Shown here in pieces: positions 26,016 to 33,942 of a DNA stretch of 43,468 nt (position 1 is the stretch's first letter; each line of letters starts with the position of its first letter). Source of the stretch: a virus; IMG/VR virus record IMGVR_UViG_3300044715_000224, positions 1 through 43,468 of that record; one strand, given 5' to 3'. The notes under the pieces were generated by a model. It was not told the DNA's origin. It saw only the letters and a list, made by a program, of their open reading frames with translations, and ran no database searches. The translations under genes were made by a program, and so were the position numbers.

Positions 26016-26021
26016 TAGAAT
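26016..26021 (+). promoter_or_regulatory. Possible -10 box with leaderless geometry
   Basis: TAGAAT with TGG in front (extended -10), ending exactly six bases before the ATG at 26028. No Shine-Dalgarno site is present. The -35 region at 17 bases (TCGATT) matches the consensus poorly. Confidence 0.4.
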
Positions 26022-26027
26022 CTTAAT

Positions 26028-26438
26028 ATGGCTACAAAAAAACCAAGAATAGGAAAGTCGCAAGTTGCTGGTGGAGTTAAAGTCCAGCTGCCTTTAGACT
26101 CACCCCTAAGAAAAGTATTAAAAACAGATCAGTATGATCTTGTCAATATATACACTGATAGGGTAGATAAAACATATGTTGCTTCATCTCCAGACGATAA
26201 TGAAGATATTGAAGATGACGATGATGATACCACACCAGATGAACCAATAGATACTTCGGATGCCCCAAATTTAGAGGACATAGTTTTAATTGGAACAACT
26301 GGGAAAAGATATTCTTCTGGCCAAACAATAACCGACCCAGAAATATATTATGATGGGAATAACAATAGGCTATTCAGAGTCACCTTTGAAGTTAAAAATA
26401 GTGTTGGAGAGATTGTAAAGGGAGTAATGATAGTATGA
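26028..26438 (+). CDS. Small tail protein with acidic linker, function unknown
   Basis: A 136-residue protein. The first about 30 residues are basic (MATKKPRIGKSQVAGGVKVQ), residues about 53-82 are a very acidic linker (DDNEDIEDDDDDTTPDEP), and the C-terminal about 50 residues are a compact beta-like unit with GTTGKRYSSGQTI and LFRVTFEVKNSVGEIVKGVMIV. Basic head, acidic hinge and beta unit suggest an adaptor between tip and fibre. It is followed with ATGA overlap by another tail protein, so it belongs to the tail operon. The family is not recognised. Confidence 0.6.
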   Translation: MATKKPRIGKSQVAGGVKVQLPLDSPLRKVLKTDQYDLVNIYTDRVDKTYVASSPDDNEDIEDDDDDTTPDEPIDTSDAPNLEDIVLIGTTGKRYSSGQTITDPEIYYDGNNNRLFRVTFEVKNSVGEIVKGVMIV

Positions 26439-27322
26439 TAACAAAATTTGGTAAAAGATTTATAACATCTTATTTAGCAAGCGGACTTAATTTCAATCAA
26501 AAAGACATTGCAATAGGAATAGGATCGCAAGCCCCAACTGTAAATGACTCAGACATGCAATTTGAATTTTATCGATCAGGAGTTTTTCTTGGAAGTTCTG
26601 ACATACAAACAAATACAGCAAGTGGGGTAACAACATATTCAGTAGTTTATAAGACTACATTGCCAACAGACGTTGAGGGCATAATATCAGAAATTGGAAT
26701 TTTCCCTTCAGGGTTTTTGCAAAATACAGACTATTCTTCTAAATATATATCATCTTTTGAGAATACAACAGACTGGAAAGATTCAGATGGCGCACAACCA
26801 ATATCTGTATCAACACCAACTCCAAAAATAGGTTCCTCATATTTTTCTATTACCGCAGCAAGCAATCAATCAAAATCATATAGCCTGGATACCGTTTTTG
26901 ATCTTGCTGGATATGGAGTTGAAGACAGTATTTCACTTGCTTTTTATCAATCAGATTTAAACTTAGATTATATTTATGTTAGATTTTACAGCTCACCAAC
27001 TAGCTATAAAGAAATAAGATTTTTAGCAACAACATCTATAGGACATAAAATTTTATCACTTAAGTTATCTAGCTTATTTAACTCTACATTTTCATCTGCT
27101 GGAGCAACAGACTTTTCTAAAATTACTATAATAGAAATAGGCGCTAAAGCTAAAGTTTCAGGGGCTACAAATGTTTTATTAGATGGGTTAAGATTAAATG
27201 ATGAAGACAGATATAACAGCCAGTATGGCTTAATTAGCAGATCTATTCTTTCTACCCCCATAGTAAAACCTCTTGGCATAGAGATGGATATTGAATATAA
27301 AGTAAATCTAGGATTCTTATAA
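26435..27322 (+). CDS. Minor tail protein, beta-sandwich carbohydrate-binding-like
   Basis: A 295-residue protein in ATGA overlap with the gene before and TAATG overlap with the fibre after. The N-terminal about 100 residues (FGKRFITSYLASGLNFNQKDIAIGIGSQ ... ISEIGIFPSGFLQ) look like a phage tail baseplate or fibre-base segment. Residues about 105-250 look like a jelly-roll carbohydrate-binding-like domain (WKDSDGAQPISVSTPTPKIGSSYFSIT ... SKITIIEIGAKAKVSGATNVLLDGLRL). The last strands VKPLGIEMDIEYKVNLGFL close it. Role: tip or fibre-base component, possibly glycan binding; the domain call is by pattern only. Confidence 0.6.
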   Translation: MITKFGKRFITSYLASGLNFNQKDIAIGIGSQAPTVNDSDMQFEFYRSGVFLGSSDIQTNTASGVTTYSVVYKTTLPTDVEGIISEIGIFPSGFLQNTDYSSKYISSFENTTDWKDSDGAQPISVSTPTPKIGSSYFSITAASNQSKSYSLDTVFDLAGYGVEDSISLAFYQSDLNLDYIYVRFYSSPTSYKEIRFLATTSIGHKILSLKLSSLFNSTFSSAGATDFSKITIIEIGAKAKVSGATNVLLDGLRLNDEDRYNSQYGLISRSILSTPIVKPLGIEMDIEYKVNLGFL

Positions 27323-29853
27323 TGGTTGATAAATATTCACCAGGTAGATATGATCCAATAAGTGGAAAATATTTTCCAGCAGATTTAAGCAAAACAAATG
27401 AAGAGGCAGCCAATGCAGCAAATACAAAAACTGCAGATGCATTTACTGTTAAAAAATCTGGCTTAAATGTTGTAATGAATGGTCAATATCAATTTTCGTT
27501 TGCATATTTATATTCTGATCCAAATAATGCCTCAAACCTTATTCCTGGAACCAGGTCCCCCAACTTTATAGTTACGCTACAAACTCCCGATTTAACTCAG
27601 CCAGTAACCAACCTTGTTGTAACACCTTCACTTCTTTCTTATGGAGTTAATTGGACTTTAATAGATAAAGCTTTAGCTGCAAACAAATGGCTTATTGATA
27701 TACAGATATACGAAAGTTTAACTGGAGCATTTGCAGGAGAAGAATATTTAGTTTGGAATGGAAACGGAAACTCTGCAACCATACTTGTTTCAAATACAGC
27801 AAACAGATGGATACGTGTTGATACACGAGATCAAGATTATAGGAAGAAAAGCGTTTCTTTTGGCCCATTCAAAGCAATAGATCCAATTGTTGTAGATACA
27901 ACTGGGCCAGCAAACGTAACTTCCGTGACTGCTGAAAGTGGAATTGATACATCTGGATACTTGGGATTCAATGCTTACGCAAACATATCTTGGCCAGCAG
28001 TAACAGGCGGAGGCATAAGAGGATATAGAATTAGATTTAGCAATGATAGCGGAGCCACCTATTCTTATGTTGATTCTCCAGGAACTGGAACAACATATAA
28101 GCTTGCTGGACTAGTAATTGGATCAACCTATAAAATAGCAGTTGCCACATATGATGAATATAATAATACATCTTCTTCATATGTATCTGGACCAGATGTT
28201 ACGGTTACTGGAACTCCATCAGTAACAAATTTTATTAAGGGCGGAGATTTTGAATTCGGAGTAGGGGTGGGATCAGTTGCAACAAATAAAGGTTTATATT
28301 TTGATGCCAGCAACTATTGGTATATTAATGCAACAAACAGTGCCAGACTTAAAGTTGGTGGGTCTACAAGCAACTACCTACTTTGGGACGGCTCTACATT
28401 TGCGGTAGATGGTAACATAACGGCTAGAGGCGGGCAGTTTAGCGGTAATATATTTATGTCTACAACTGGAGCATCTATATATAGCGGAACAATTGATGCA
28501 ACTACTGGTAATCTAACTGGCAACGGATTTGCATTAAATTCAACGGGATTAAAGGTTGCTAACGGCACAAAGTCTGTAACTATATCTGCTGCAACTGGAA
28601 CAATAACTGCCAATGGTGGATCTATTGCTGGATGGGCATTAGGAGATAATACTTTTTCTAAAAACAATATTATATTAGACAGTACAGGAAATGGTAAAAT
28701 ACAAGTTGGCGCAAGTGCACAGAATAGTGTTTATTTAGGAACAGAGACTTCTGGTGGAACTTCATTTCTTATGTGGGCAGGTAATAATACTCCTGATGCT
28801 AATGCTAAATTTAAAATAGGAGCAGACGGCACACTATATGCAGTTGGTGCAGTTTTTGGATTAGGATCAAGTATTGCTGGATACGCAACATCTACACAGT
28901 TAACTACGGTTTCCACCACCGCAACAACTGCTGCATCAGATGCCAATACCGCAAAAATTGCTGCTCAGGCCGCAAAGGCAACGGCGGATGCCGCTCTACC
29001 ATCAACAAGCTTCAATAGAGACGCTATTGTAAATAGCATTAACAGCTCTGCTACAACAACTACAATAAACGGCGGTAAAATAACAACAGGAACTGTTTCT
29101 GCAAATGCAGTTGTTTCAGATTTTATTTCTGCATTTAATATCAACGCAGATAAAATTACTTCTGGAACAATTGGTGCATCTGTATCTATTACAACCCCAA
29201 CGATTACAGTTGGATCATTAGGAGATTCTTATTATTTTAAAACAAAGTCTATACGAAGTGGTACATCAATTGAGGCTTTAGCAGTAAATGCTATAAACAT
29301 GATGTCCGCTTCATCAGCTGGAACCCTTTCAAATTGGTATCCCTACTATACCGATGACGCATCACTTGGTTTTGTAAGCTCCCCCTATAACCTTAGATGG
29401 AGAAATATATTTTTAATAAATAGTCCAAACGTAAGCTCAGATAATAGATATAAAAATAACATACAGGTTTCAGACCTAGGCTTAGATTTTATTAAAAAAT
29501 TAAATCCAAGAAAATACAAACTGAATTCAAGATCCGTTAAGCCAGTTATAGATGAAGACGGCAAAGAAGTGCTACATGAAAATTCTGATAAGCCAGTAAC
29601 TGAGCCAAATTTAAATGACCCAGGAGTAAGAAATCATTATGGGTTTGTAGCTCAAGAAGTAAAGGAAGCTTTAGACCAATTAGGTATATATGACTCGGCA
29701 GCCTTTTGGACGCTAGCCGATAAAGATGATCCAGAGTCTAGTCAGGCTTTGGTTTATGAACAATTTATTTCACCACTAACCAAGGCTATACAAGAATTGT
29801 CAGATATGGTAGAATCATTACAACAAGAAATAAATACACTGAAGGGTATATAA
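27322..29853 (+). CDS. Tail fibre with Fn3 domain and S74 chaperone
   Basis: An 843-residue fibre. Residues 1 to about 190 are an attachment region with beta segments. Residues about 194-297 form a fibronectin type III domain (GPANVTSVTAESG, FNAYANISWPAV, GYRIRFSNDSG, YKIAVATYDEYNN). From about 330 to 640 it has short beta-helical repeats rich in G, T and N (GNITARGGQFSGNI, ATTGNLTGNGFAL, GKITTGTVSANAV), typical of fibre shafts. From S706 it is a peptidase S74 domain with SSDNRYKNNI (S706, K711), HYGFVAQEVKEAL and a final coiled coil. Self-cleavage before S706 would release about 138 residues. The S74 part resembles that of the collagen-like fibre at 2600, so the two share ancestry. Confidence 0.85.
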   Translation: MVDKYSPGRYDPISGKYFPADLSKTNEEAANAANTKTADAFTVKKSGLNVVMNGQYQFSFAYLYSDPNNASNLIPGTRSPNFIVTLQTPDLTQPVTNLVVTPSLLSYGVNWTLIDKALAANKWLIDIQIYESLTGAFAGEEYLVWNGNGNSATILVSNTANRWIRVDTRDQDYRKKSVSFGPFKAIDPIVVDTTGPANVTSVTAESGIDTSGYLGFNAYANISWPAVTGGGIRGYRIRFSNDSGATYSYVDSPGTGTTYKLAGLVIGSTYKIAVATYDEYNNTSSSYVSGPDVTVTGTPSVTNFIKGGDFEFGVGVGSVATNKGLYFDASNYWYINATNSARLKVGGSTSNYLLWDGSTFAVDGNITARGGQFSGNIFMSTTGASIYSGTIDATTGNLTGNGFALNSTGLKVANGTKSVTISAATGTITANGGSIAGWALGDNTFSKNNIILDSTGNGKIQVGASAQNSVYLGTETSGGTSFLMWAGNNTPDANAKFKIGADGTLYAVGAVFGLGSSIAGYATSTQLTTVSTTATTAASDANTAKIAAQAAKATADAALPSTSFNRDAIVNSINSSATTTTINGGKITTGTVSANAVVSDFISAFNINADKITSGTIGASVSITTPTITVGSLGDSYYFKTKSIRSGTSIEALAVNAINMMSASSAGTLSNWYPYYTDDASLGFVSSPYNLRWRNIFLINSPNVSSDNRYKNNIQVSDLGLDFIKKLNPRKYKLNSRSVKPVIDEDGKEVLHENSDKPVTEPNLNDPGVRNHYGFVAQEVKEALDQLGIYDSAAFWTLADKDDPESSQALVYEQFISPLTKAIQELSDMVESLQQEINTLKGI

Positions 29854-30014
29854 TGGACAATAGATTAGAACTAATTGTAACAGCATTGCAGCAACGTATT
29901 GGCGAAATTGTCTCACAATATGAGACAAATATTGCTGTTCTCCGTGCCGAGATTACTCAGTTGTCAATAAAAATTCAAGAACTAGAAGCACCAAAGGAAA
30001 AACCAAAGGAGTAA
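29853..30014 (+). CDS. Small coiled-coil protein of the tail operon
   Basis: A 53-residue protein whose ATG overlaps the fibre stop (TAATG). It reads MDNRLELIVTALQQRIGEIV, continues as one long amphipathic helix with leucine/isoleucine heptads (ITQLSIKIQELE), and ends in a charged EAPKEKPKE tail. No signal or membrane segment. It sits between the fibre and a lectin-like protein with two-base spacing, so it is probably a trimerisation or assembly factor for one of these, but nothing in the sequence proves this. Confidence 0.65.
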   Translation: MDNRLELIVTALQQRIGEIVSQYETNIAVLRAEITQLSIKIQELEAPKEKPKE

Positions 30015-30016
30015 AA

Positions 30017-30442
30017 ATGGCCGAACAATTGCAACCAATGCCTGTAAATCCAGGCGACCCAATAACATCAGAGTTATTGGCCAACATTGTGTCTAATATT
30101 AATATAATAAATAACTTGTCAAATAGTATTAACGATAGTGGTAGCTCTACACAAGATCCTGGGGCGGGTGTTCAAACACAAATTGAGTCTGGCAGATTAA
30201 AAATTACTGCGAATAAAGACGGAAAAACAATAACACCAGTAAGTTTTAAAAAGCCATTTAGTGCCAGGCCAAATATAGTATGCACAGTTTGGCAGCCATC
30301 GGCTGTTGGGGCATTAACCAATAAATTTCAACCAATAGTAACAGTTGCTTCTGCTGAGGGATTTTCAATTCAAATGCAAAACGTAGGCGCTACGGCAAGC
30401 GGAAGCCTATATGTGCAATGGATTGCTTGTAGTACCACATAG
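30017..30442 (+). CDS. Tail-tip protein with H-type-lectin-like C-terminus
   Basis: A 141-residue protein with AAAGGAG before its ATG. The N-terminus (MAEQLQPMPVNPGDPITSEL) and a helix (LLANIVSNINIINNL) look like a trimerising base; a Ser/Gly linker follows. Residues about 70-141 are beta-rich: ITPVSFKKPFSARPNIVCTVWQ, FQPIVTVASAEGFSIQMQN, SLYVQWIACS. The F-x-x-x-P-x-V...V and closing WIA strand are like H-type lectin or gp53-like fibre-tip domains, which bind sugars. It is the last tail gene; a strong promoter follows immediately. Confidence 0.55.
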   Translation: MAEQLQPMPVNPGDPITSELLANIVSNINIINNLSNSINDSGSSTQDPGAGVQTQIESGRLKITANKDGKTITPVSFKKPFSARPNIVCTVWQPSAVGALTNKFQPIVTVASAEGFSIQMQNVGATASGSLYVQWIACSTT

Positions 30443-30445
30443 GTA

Positions 30446-30473
30446 TTGACAATATGTAGCACTATGCTACAAT
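30446..30473 (+). promoter_or_regulatory. Strong promoter of the replication region
   Basis: A perfect -35 TTGACA at 30446-30451, a 16-base spacer, and TACAAT at 30468-30473 with TGC in front. It is the best sigma-70-type promoter seen in the window. The start point, near 30480, lies just before the 24-base palindrome at 30487. Confidence 0.8.
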
Positions 30474-30486
30474 TTGATTTAGACTA

Positions 30487-30510
30487 TAGGCCATGAATAT
30501 TCATGGCCTA
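30487..30510. repeat. Perfect 24-base palindrome in the leader of the replication operon
   Basis: TAGGCCATGAAT followed by ATTCATGGCCTA, with no mismatch. It lies about seven bases after the predicted transcription start and 18 bases before the ATG at 30529. It could be an operator for a dimeric repressor, or an RNA hairpin with a 10-base stem and ATAT loop that protects the 5' end. It lacks a T-run, so it is not a plain terminator. Confidence 0.8.
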
Positions 30511-30528
30511 TTAACATTAAGGTAAATA

Positions 30529-31344
30529 ATGACAAACGATTTAAAGTGGATGCTATCATCAGATCAGCAATTTCCATATCAGGATGACAAGATGATCGAG
30601 CTTTGGTTTAAAGTTATGAAATGGTTCAAACCAGATGTTGTTGATTACCTTGGTGACACAGACGATCAAGCCTGTTATAGTAAATATACAGATGGCAAAC
30701 CGACAGAATTTTTAAAGGCATATAAGAATGATGACGTGACAAATGATTTAGAGTTAATGCTAAAAGATATGAAGATTGAGGCAAGCGGCGCTAGAGAATT
30801 TTATGAAAGAACAAGAAAAATGCTTCCAAACGCACAGCTATTCTCAGCACTAGGAAACCACGATATTAGAATTTTTGATTATCTAGATAAAAAAATACCT
30901 GAATATGCAAAGCATGTAACACCAGAAGCTCTATGGAGTTTAGATTCATTGGGCTACGATTATATTTATTATAACGAATTACCAGAACGCCGTTTTGGAG
31001 ATATCCATGTTCACCACGGAATGTCAATTGCAGCCACAGGATCTGTTAGAAAAGATATGGAAGATATGCAGGTGTCTTTAATTAGAGGTCATTCTCACAG
31101 GATCGCTTCACACATGGTTACTTACGAGCTTAGAAATAAAGGCAAGGGAGAAACTTTACGTGGGTATGAGATTGGTCACATGTGTGATGAAAAAGGTCCA
31201 GGAATGAAATACACTCAACATCATGACTGGCAAAAAGGATTTGCTATTGCTCATATAGAAAATGGTAAATATCCTCACATTAACATGATCCATGTTTCAC
31301 CAGAGTATTCTTGCGTAGTGGACGGAAAGCTCTTTCAAGTATGA
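30529..31344 (+). CDS. Calcineurin-like metallophosphoesterase
   Basis: A 271-residue enzyme starting 18 bases after the palindrome with a TAAGG ribosome site. The metallophosphoesterase motifs occur in order: D12-x-Q14 (in place of the usual DxH), G42-D43-x-x-D46, G109-N110-H111-D112, H160 and H162/H163 (IHVHHG), and G187-H188-S189-H190. These coordinate two metal ions and hydrolyse phosphoesters. The first-motif Q in place of H is the one departure from the usual set. Substrate could be nucleic acid (SbcD/Mre11-like) or a nucleotide; the context of replication genes favours nucleic acid, but no DNA-binding cap is recognised. First gene of the early operon. Confidence 0.83.
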   Translation: MTNDLKWMLSSDQQFPYQDDKMIELWFKVMKWFKPDVVDYLGDTDDQACYSKYTDGKPTEFLKAYKNDDVTNDLELMLKDMKIEASGAREFYERTRKMLPNAQLFSALGNHDIRIFDYLDKKIPEYAKHVTPEALWSLDSLGYDYIYYNELPERRFGDIHVHHGMSIAATGSVRKDMEDMQVSLIRGHSHRIASHMVTYELRNKGKGETLRGYEIGHMCDEKGPGMKYTQHHDWQKGFAIAHIENGKYPHINMIHVSPEYSCVVDGKLFQV

Positions 31345-31529
31345 TTAAGTGTAATAAATGCGGAGGGAGAGTTTTTGTAGACAGAGTATTCTCTCAAAAA
31401 ATGCATATGGAATTGTTTTGCATCATGTGCGGCAAGCGCTGGATGATGAATAAAAATACAAATAAGATGGGCAAATGGCTAGAGACACTAGAAGAAAATC
31501 ACTCAAAGAAGTACGGTATTTCTTCTTAA
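31341..31529 (+). CDS. Small zinc-ribbon protein
   Basis: A 62-residue protein starting at ATG 31341, overlapping the previous stop (ATGA); a longer in-frame start at 31311 would lie inside the phosphoesterase gene. It has CNKC near the N-terminus and CIMC about 30 residues later (MIKCNKCGGRVFVDRV ... LFCIMCGKRW), the two knuckles of a zinc ribbon, then a basic C-terminal tail. Such tiny zinc ribbons often bind nucleic acid or RNA polymerase. No further function is visible. Its end overlaps the next gene by 55 bases in another frame. Confidence 0.7.
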   Translation: MIKCNKCGGRVFVDRVFSQKMHMELFCIMCGKRWMMNKNTNKMGKWLETLEENHSKKYGISS

Positions 31530-31957
31530 ACGAGAAGATACATAAGACTCTTAGCTTATCTAGAGCTAAAGATCAATTGATTGCTTGGTCGTATTTAGAT
31601 AAGAAAAGAATGCTTTACCCATATTCAGAAGTAGATAAAAATATGGGAAGTGCTTATAGTATTGTTCAGGTTGCCTCAATGTTGAATAAACATAGGGTTA
31701 CAATACAAGAGTATATTCTAGAAGGAAAAATTAAGTCTCCACAAAAAATTTATCCAATAGGCAGTGCCTCAGAAGATGTTTGGTATAAGTATATGTTTAG
31801 CGACAAAGATATATTAGATTTACATCAATATATATTAGAAGCAGGTCACTCCAAAAATGTTCCGTCTAAGGCAGAATTATTGGCTCTTCTCAAACACAGC
31901 TTTATATTGTATACTAAGACCGTAGACGGTTTTGTACCAGTATGGAAGGCGGAGTAA
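31475..31957 (+). CDS. Helix-turn-helix (MerR/excisionase-like) protein
   Basis: A 160-residue basic protein. Residues about 58-95 read GSAYSIVQVASMLNKHRVTI, followed by QEYILEGKI: a winged helix-turn-helix of the MerR/excisionase type, in which the V-A-x-x-L-N-x-x-x-x-T/V-I-x-x-x-I-x-x-G-x-I pattern is characteristic. The N-terminus is basic and helical and the C-terminal part (SKAELLALLKHSFILYTKTVDGFVPVWKAE) is not recognised. It may regulate early genes, with the palindrome at 30487 a candidate site. The start at 31475 overlaps the zinc-ribbon gene by 55 bases; a later start would remove basic residues but keep the helix-turn-helix. Confidence 0.65.
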   Translation: MARDTRRKSLKEVRYFFLNEKIHKTLSLSRAKDQLIAWSYLDKKRMLYPYSEVDKNMGSAYSIVQVASMLNKHRVTIQEYILEGKIKSPQKIYPIGSASEDVWYKYMFSDKDILDLHQYILEAGHSKNVPSKAELLALLKHSFILYTKTVDGFVPVWKAE

Positions 31958-32088
31958 TGAGTTACAACCCAATATATACACTTGAGACTGGCGCTTCCAA
32001 AAAACGTAAAAGAGAAAAAGAAGTTGAGGAGTGGAATTCCAAGAACGGCCCTGTTATAATAAAAAAGGTAGAAGATGGAAAAAAGTAG
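31957..32088 (+). CDS. 43-residue basic protein, function unknown
   Basis: The ATG overlaps the previous stop (TAATG) with GGCGGAG just upstream. The product begins MSYNPIYTLETGASKKRKRE, then KEVEEWNSKNGPVIIKKVED. It is highly charged, with a KKRKREKE patch suited to nucleic acid or an acidic partner. Coupling, ribosome site and tight packing support a real gene. Nothing is recognised. Confidence 0.6.
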   Translation: MSYNPIYTLETGASKKRKREKEVEEWNSKNGPVIIKKVEDGKK

Positions 32089-32188
32089 GATGGCTACCTG
32101 CGATATTTGTAAAAGAGATATAGAAGTTCGCTGGGGGATATTTGCCAGCGATACATTAACTAGACATAAGAAGGCGGAGCACAAATGA
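32075..32188 (+). CDS. 37-residue C2H2-type zinc-finger protein
   Basis: MEKSRMATCDICKRDIEVRW, ending LTRHKKAEHK: C-x2-C and H-x4-H with 19 residues between them, a single C2H2-like finger. Start at ATG 32075 is chosen because AAAAAGG lies six bases upstream; an in-frame ATG at 32090 would remove five residues only. It overlaps the previous gene by 14 bases and the next by ATGA. A DNA- or protein-binding accessory is likely. Confidence 0.65.
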   Translation: MEKSRMATCDICKRDIEVRWGIFASDTLTRHKKAEHK

Positions 32189-32388
32189 CAACAAGAGTAA
32201 AGGTTGATCTTTCTTTTACTAGAAATCTTGGTAACTATGAAAGCATCAGGATAAATGTTGGCATAGAAGATGATGCCCGTTCTGGAGAAACAGTAGATAT
32301 TGCTACAGAAAGAGTTTACGGATTTGTAGAAAAAAAGCTAATTCAAAAAATTGGTGAAATAGAGGAAGAGCTGAAAATTGGCAAATAA
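32185..32388 (+). CDS. 67-residue protein of the replication operon, function unknown
   Basis: Starts at ATG in ATGA overlap with the zinc-finger gene; GGCGGAG is a good ribosome site. It reads MTTRVKVDLSFTRNLGNYES, then IRINVGIEDDARSGETVDIA, and a helical C-terminus (VEKKLIQKIGEIEEELKIGK). A beta hairpin plus helix resembles small phage proteins that lie near replication genes and occur widely without a known role. The end overlaps the TTG start of the next gene by 11 bases. Confidence 0.65.
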   Translation: MTTRVKVDLSFTRNLGNYESIRINVGIEDDARSGETVDIATERVYGFVEKKLIQKIGEIEEELKIGK

Positions 32389-32698
32389 TAGAGAGCCATA
32401 TATCCTTATAACAAATTATCAAAATCTTTATAAAGAAAGATATGGCAGGCTTCCTGTATTAAATAAGTTTAGAGAAAAATGGGCCATGCAGGATGTAATT
32501 GATAGCGTAGGATTTCATAAGGCAAATGACTTATTGAATTATTATTTTAGCCTAGAAAAAACAGGACACCCGTTACAATTCTTTTATTATAACTTTGATA
32601 AAATGGAAAATGCTAGAATAGAGTTACAAAAGGATATTGAGACACGCCGACTACTGCGAGAGTCTACTAAAAAGATGGTGGAAGAAGGCGGGCTATGA
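32378..32698 (+). CDS. Putative helicase partner, function unknown
   Basis: A 106-residue, helical, charged protein from TTG 32378, with GAGGAAGAG upstream; no earlier start is possible in the frame. It reads LITNYQNLYKERYGRLPVLN, KFREKWAMQDVIDSVGFHKA, and a strongly charged C-terminal helix. It overlaps the helicase gene by ATGA. Small helical proteins just before DnaB-type helicases are sometimes helicase loaders, and this is the best guess, but no AAA+ or known loader motif is present. Confidence 0.6.
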   Translation: MANNREPYILITNYQNLYKERYGRLPVLNKFREKWAMQDVIDSVGFHKANDLLNYYFSLEKTGHPLQFFYYNFDKMENARIELQKDIETRRLLRESTKKMVEEGGL

Positions 32699-33942
32699 AT
32701 ACAGAAGCAACACTAATTTCTGCTATATGTAAGAATAAAGATATAAGCACTGTTATGGCAGAAAATGTCGATGAGCTATTTACCTCTCATGGAGATGTTT
32801 GGGATGGTCTAAAGTCTTATTATAATAAGTTTAAGGCTATACCAGAAATTGGAATCCTACAAGAAAAATTTAAAGACTTTGAGCCAGACCTAAATGCAAC
32901 AGCAGAAACTGCATATTATCTAGATAACCTTAAGAATGAGTTCTTGTCTAGCAGACTAAAGAGTATTTTAATTCGTGGCGGATCCATGCTAAAAGAAGAT
33001 GTTGCTTCTAGAGTTATTGCCGAACTTCAGTCCCAGCTTTCTAGCTTAAACAAATATACAAATAATGTCCGTGACCTAGATATAACTGATGCAGATAAAG
33101 CCATTAAGCATTTAGAGGCTTTAAAGGCCCGTACAGCCCAGATGGGCGGTTCTCCAGGTATTAAGACTGGGTTCCAGTCAATCGACCTTGCATACCCCAC
33201 TGGAATGGCTCCAGGACACCTTATAGTGGCCATTGGCTGGCCAGGGAAAGGAAAGACATGGTTTACATCCTACCTTGCCTGCAAGGCATGGGAGCAGGGA
33301 TTTAAGCCCATGATTGTTTCTCTTGAAATGACACCAGAGAATATGCGTGACAGAATTTATACAATGCTGGGCTCAGGTTTATTTAAAGCTAGCGATTTTG
33401 CAAAGGGCGATATTAATATTGACGATTTCAGAACTTGGTCGGGAAAGAAATTTGTAGACAAGAATAAGTTTATCTTAGTATCAAATGAGGGCTCTGGAAA
33501 TGTGACACCAAATGCTATTCAAGCAAAGATAGACCAGCACAAACCAGATATTGTTATCCTAGACTATCATCAATTGTTTACAGATAATAATAACTCCAAG
33601 GCTCCAACAGAACGTAATATGAATATATCTCGTGAGTTTAAAAACTTAGCAGTAAGAAATAATATTCCTATTATTGATATTACCGCTGCTACAGCAGACG
33701 ATATTACAGATCAAGATAACCCACCCATGATGAGTCAAGTTGCTTGGTCAAAAGCAATTGAGTACGATGCAGATATGGCTATGGCTATTCACAAGTACAA
33801 GGGTACAGACATGATTGAAATTGTTTCTAGAAAGAATAGACACGGACACGACTTCGGTGTATTTTTAGATTGGGATATTAACAGGGGTATCGTCAAAGAG
33901 ATTTACGAAAATCCGTTTGCAAATGACGCACAAAAGAATTAA
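32695..33942 (+). CDS. DnaB-like replicative helicase
   Basis: A 415-residue RecA-fold helicase that unwinds DNA at the fork. Residues 1 to about 135 are the N-terminal domain. The Walker A motif is GWPGKGKT at 181-188 (IVAIGWPGKGKTWF), the H1a-like glutamate is in VSLEMTPENM, and Walker B is DIVILDYHQL at about 284-293. SREFKNLAVRNNIPIIDITA and the C-terminal EYDADMAMAIHKYKG, VSRKNRHGHD match the DnaB C-terminal order, with R/H residues where the arginine finger and loop are expected. Length is a little under the usual 450-470. Coupled by ATGA to the gene before; primase and SSB follow. Confidence 0.88.
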   Translation: MNTEATLISAICKNKDISTVMAENVDELFTSHGDVWDGLKSYYNKFKAIPEIGILQEKFKDFEPDLNATAETAYYLDNLKNEFLSSRLKSILIRGGSMLKEDVASRVIAELQSQLSSLNKYTNNVRDLDITDADKAIKHLEALKARTAQMGGSPGIKTGFQSIDLAYPTGMAPGHLIVAIGWPGKGKTWFTSYLACKAWEQGFKPMIVSLEMTPENMRDRIYTMLGSGLFKASDFAKGDINIDDFRTWSGKKFVDKNKFILVSNEGSGNVTPNAIQAKIDQHKPDIVILDYHQLFTDNNNSKAPTERNMNISREFKNLAVRNNIPIIDITAATADDITDQDNPPMMSQVAWSKAIEYDADMAMAIHKYKGTDMIEIVSRKNRHGHDFGVFLDWDINRGIVKEIYENPFANDAQKN

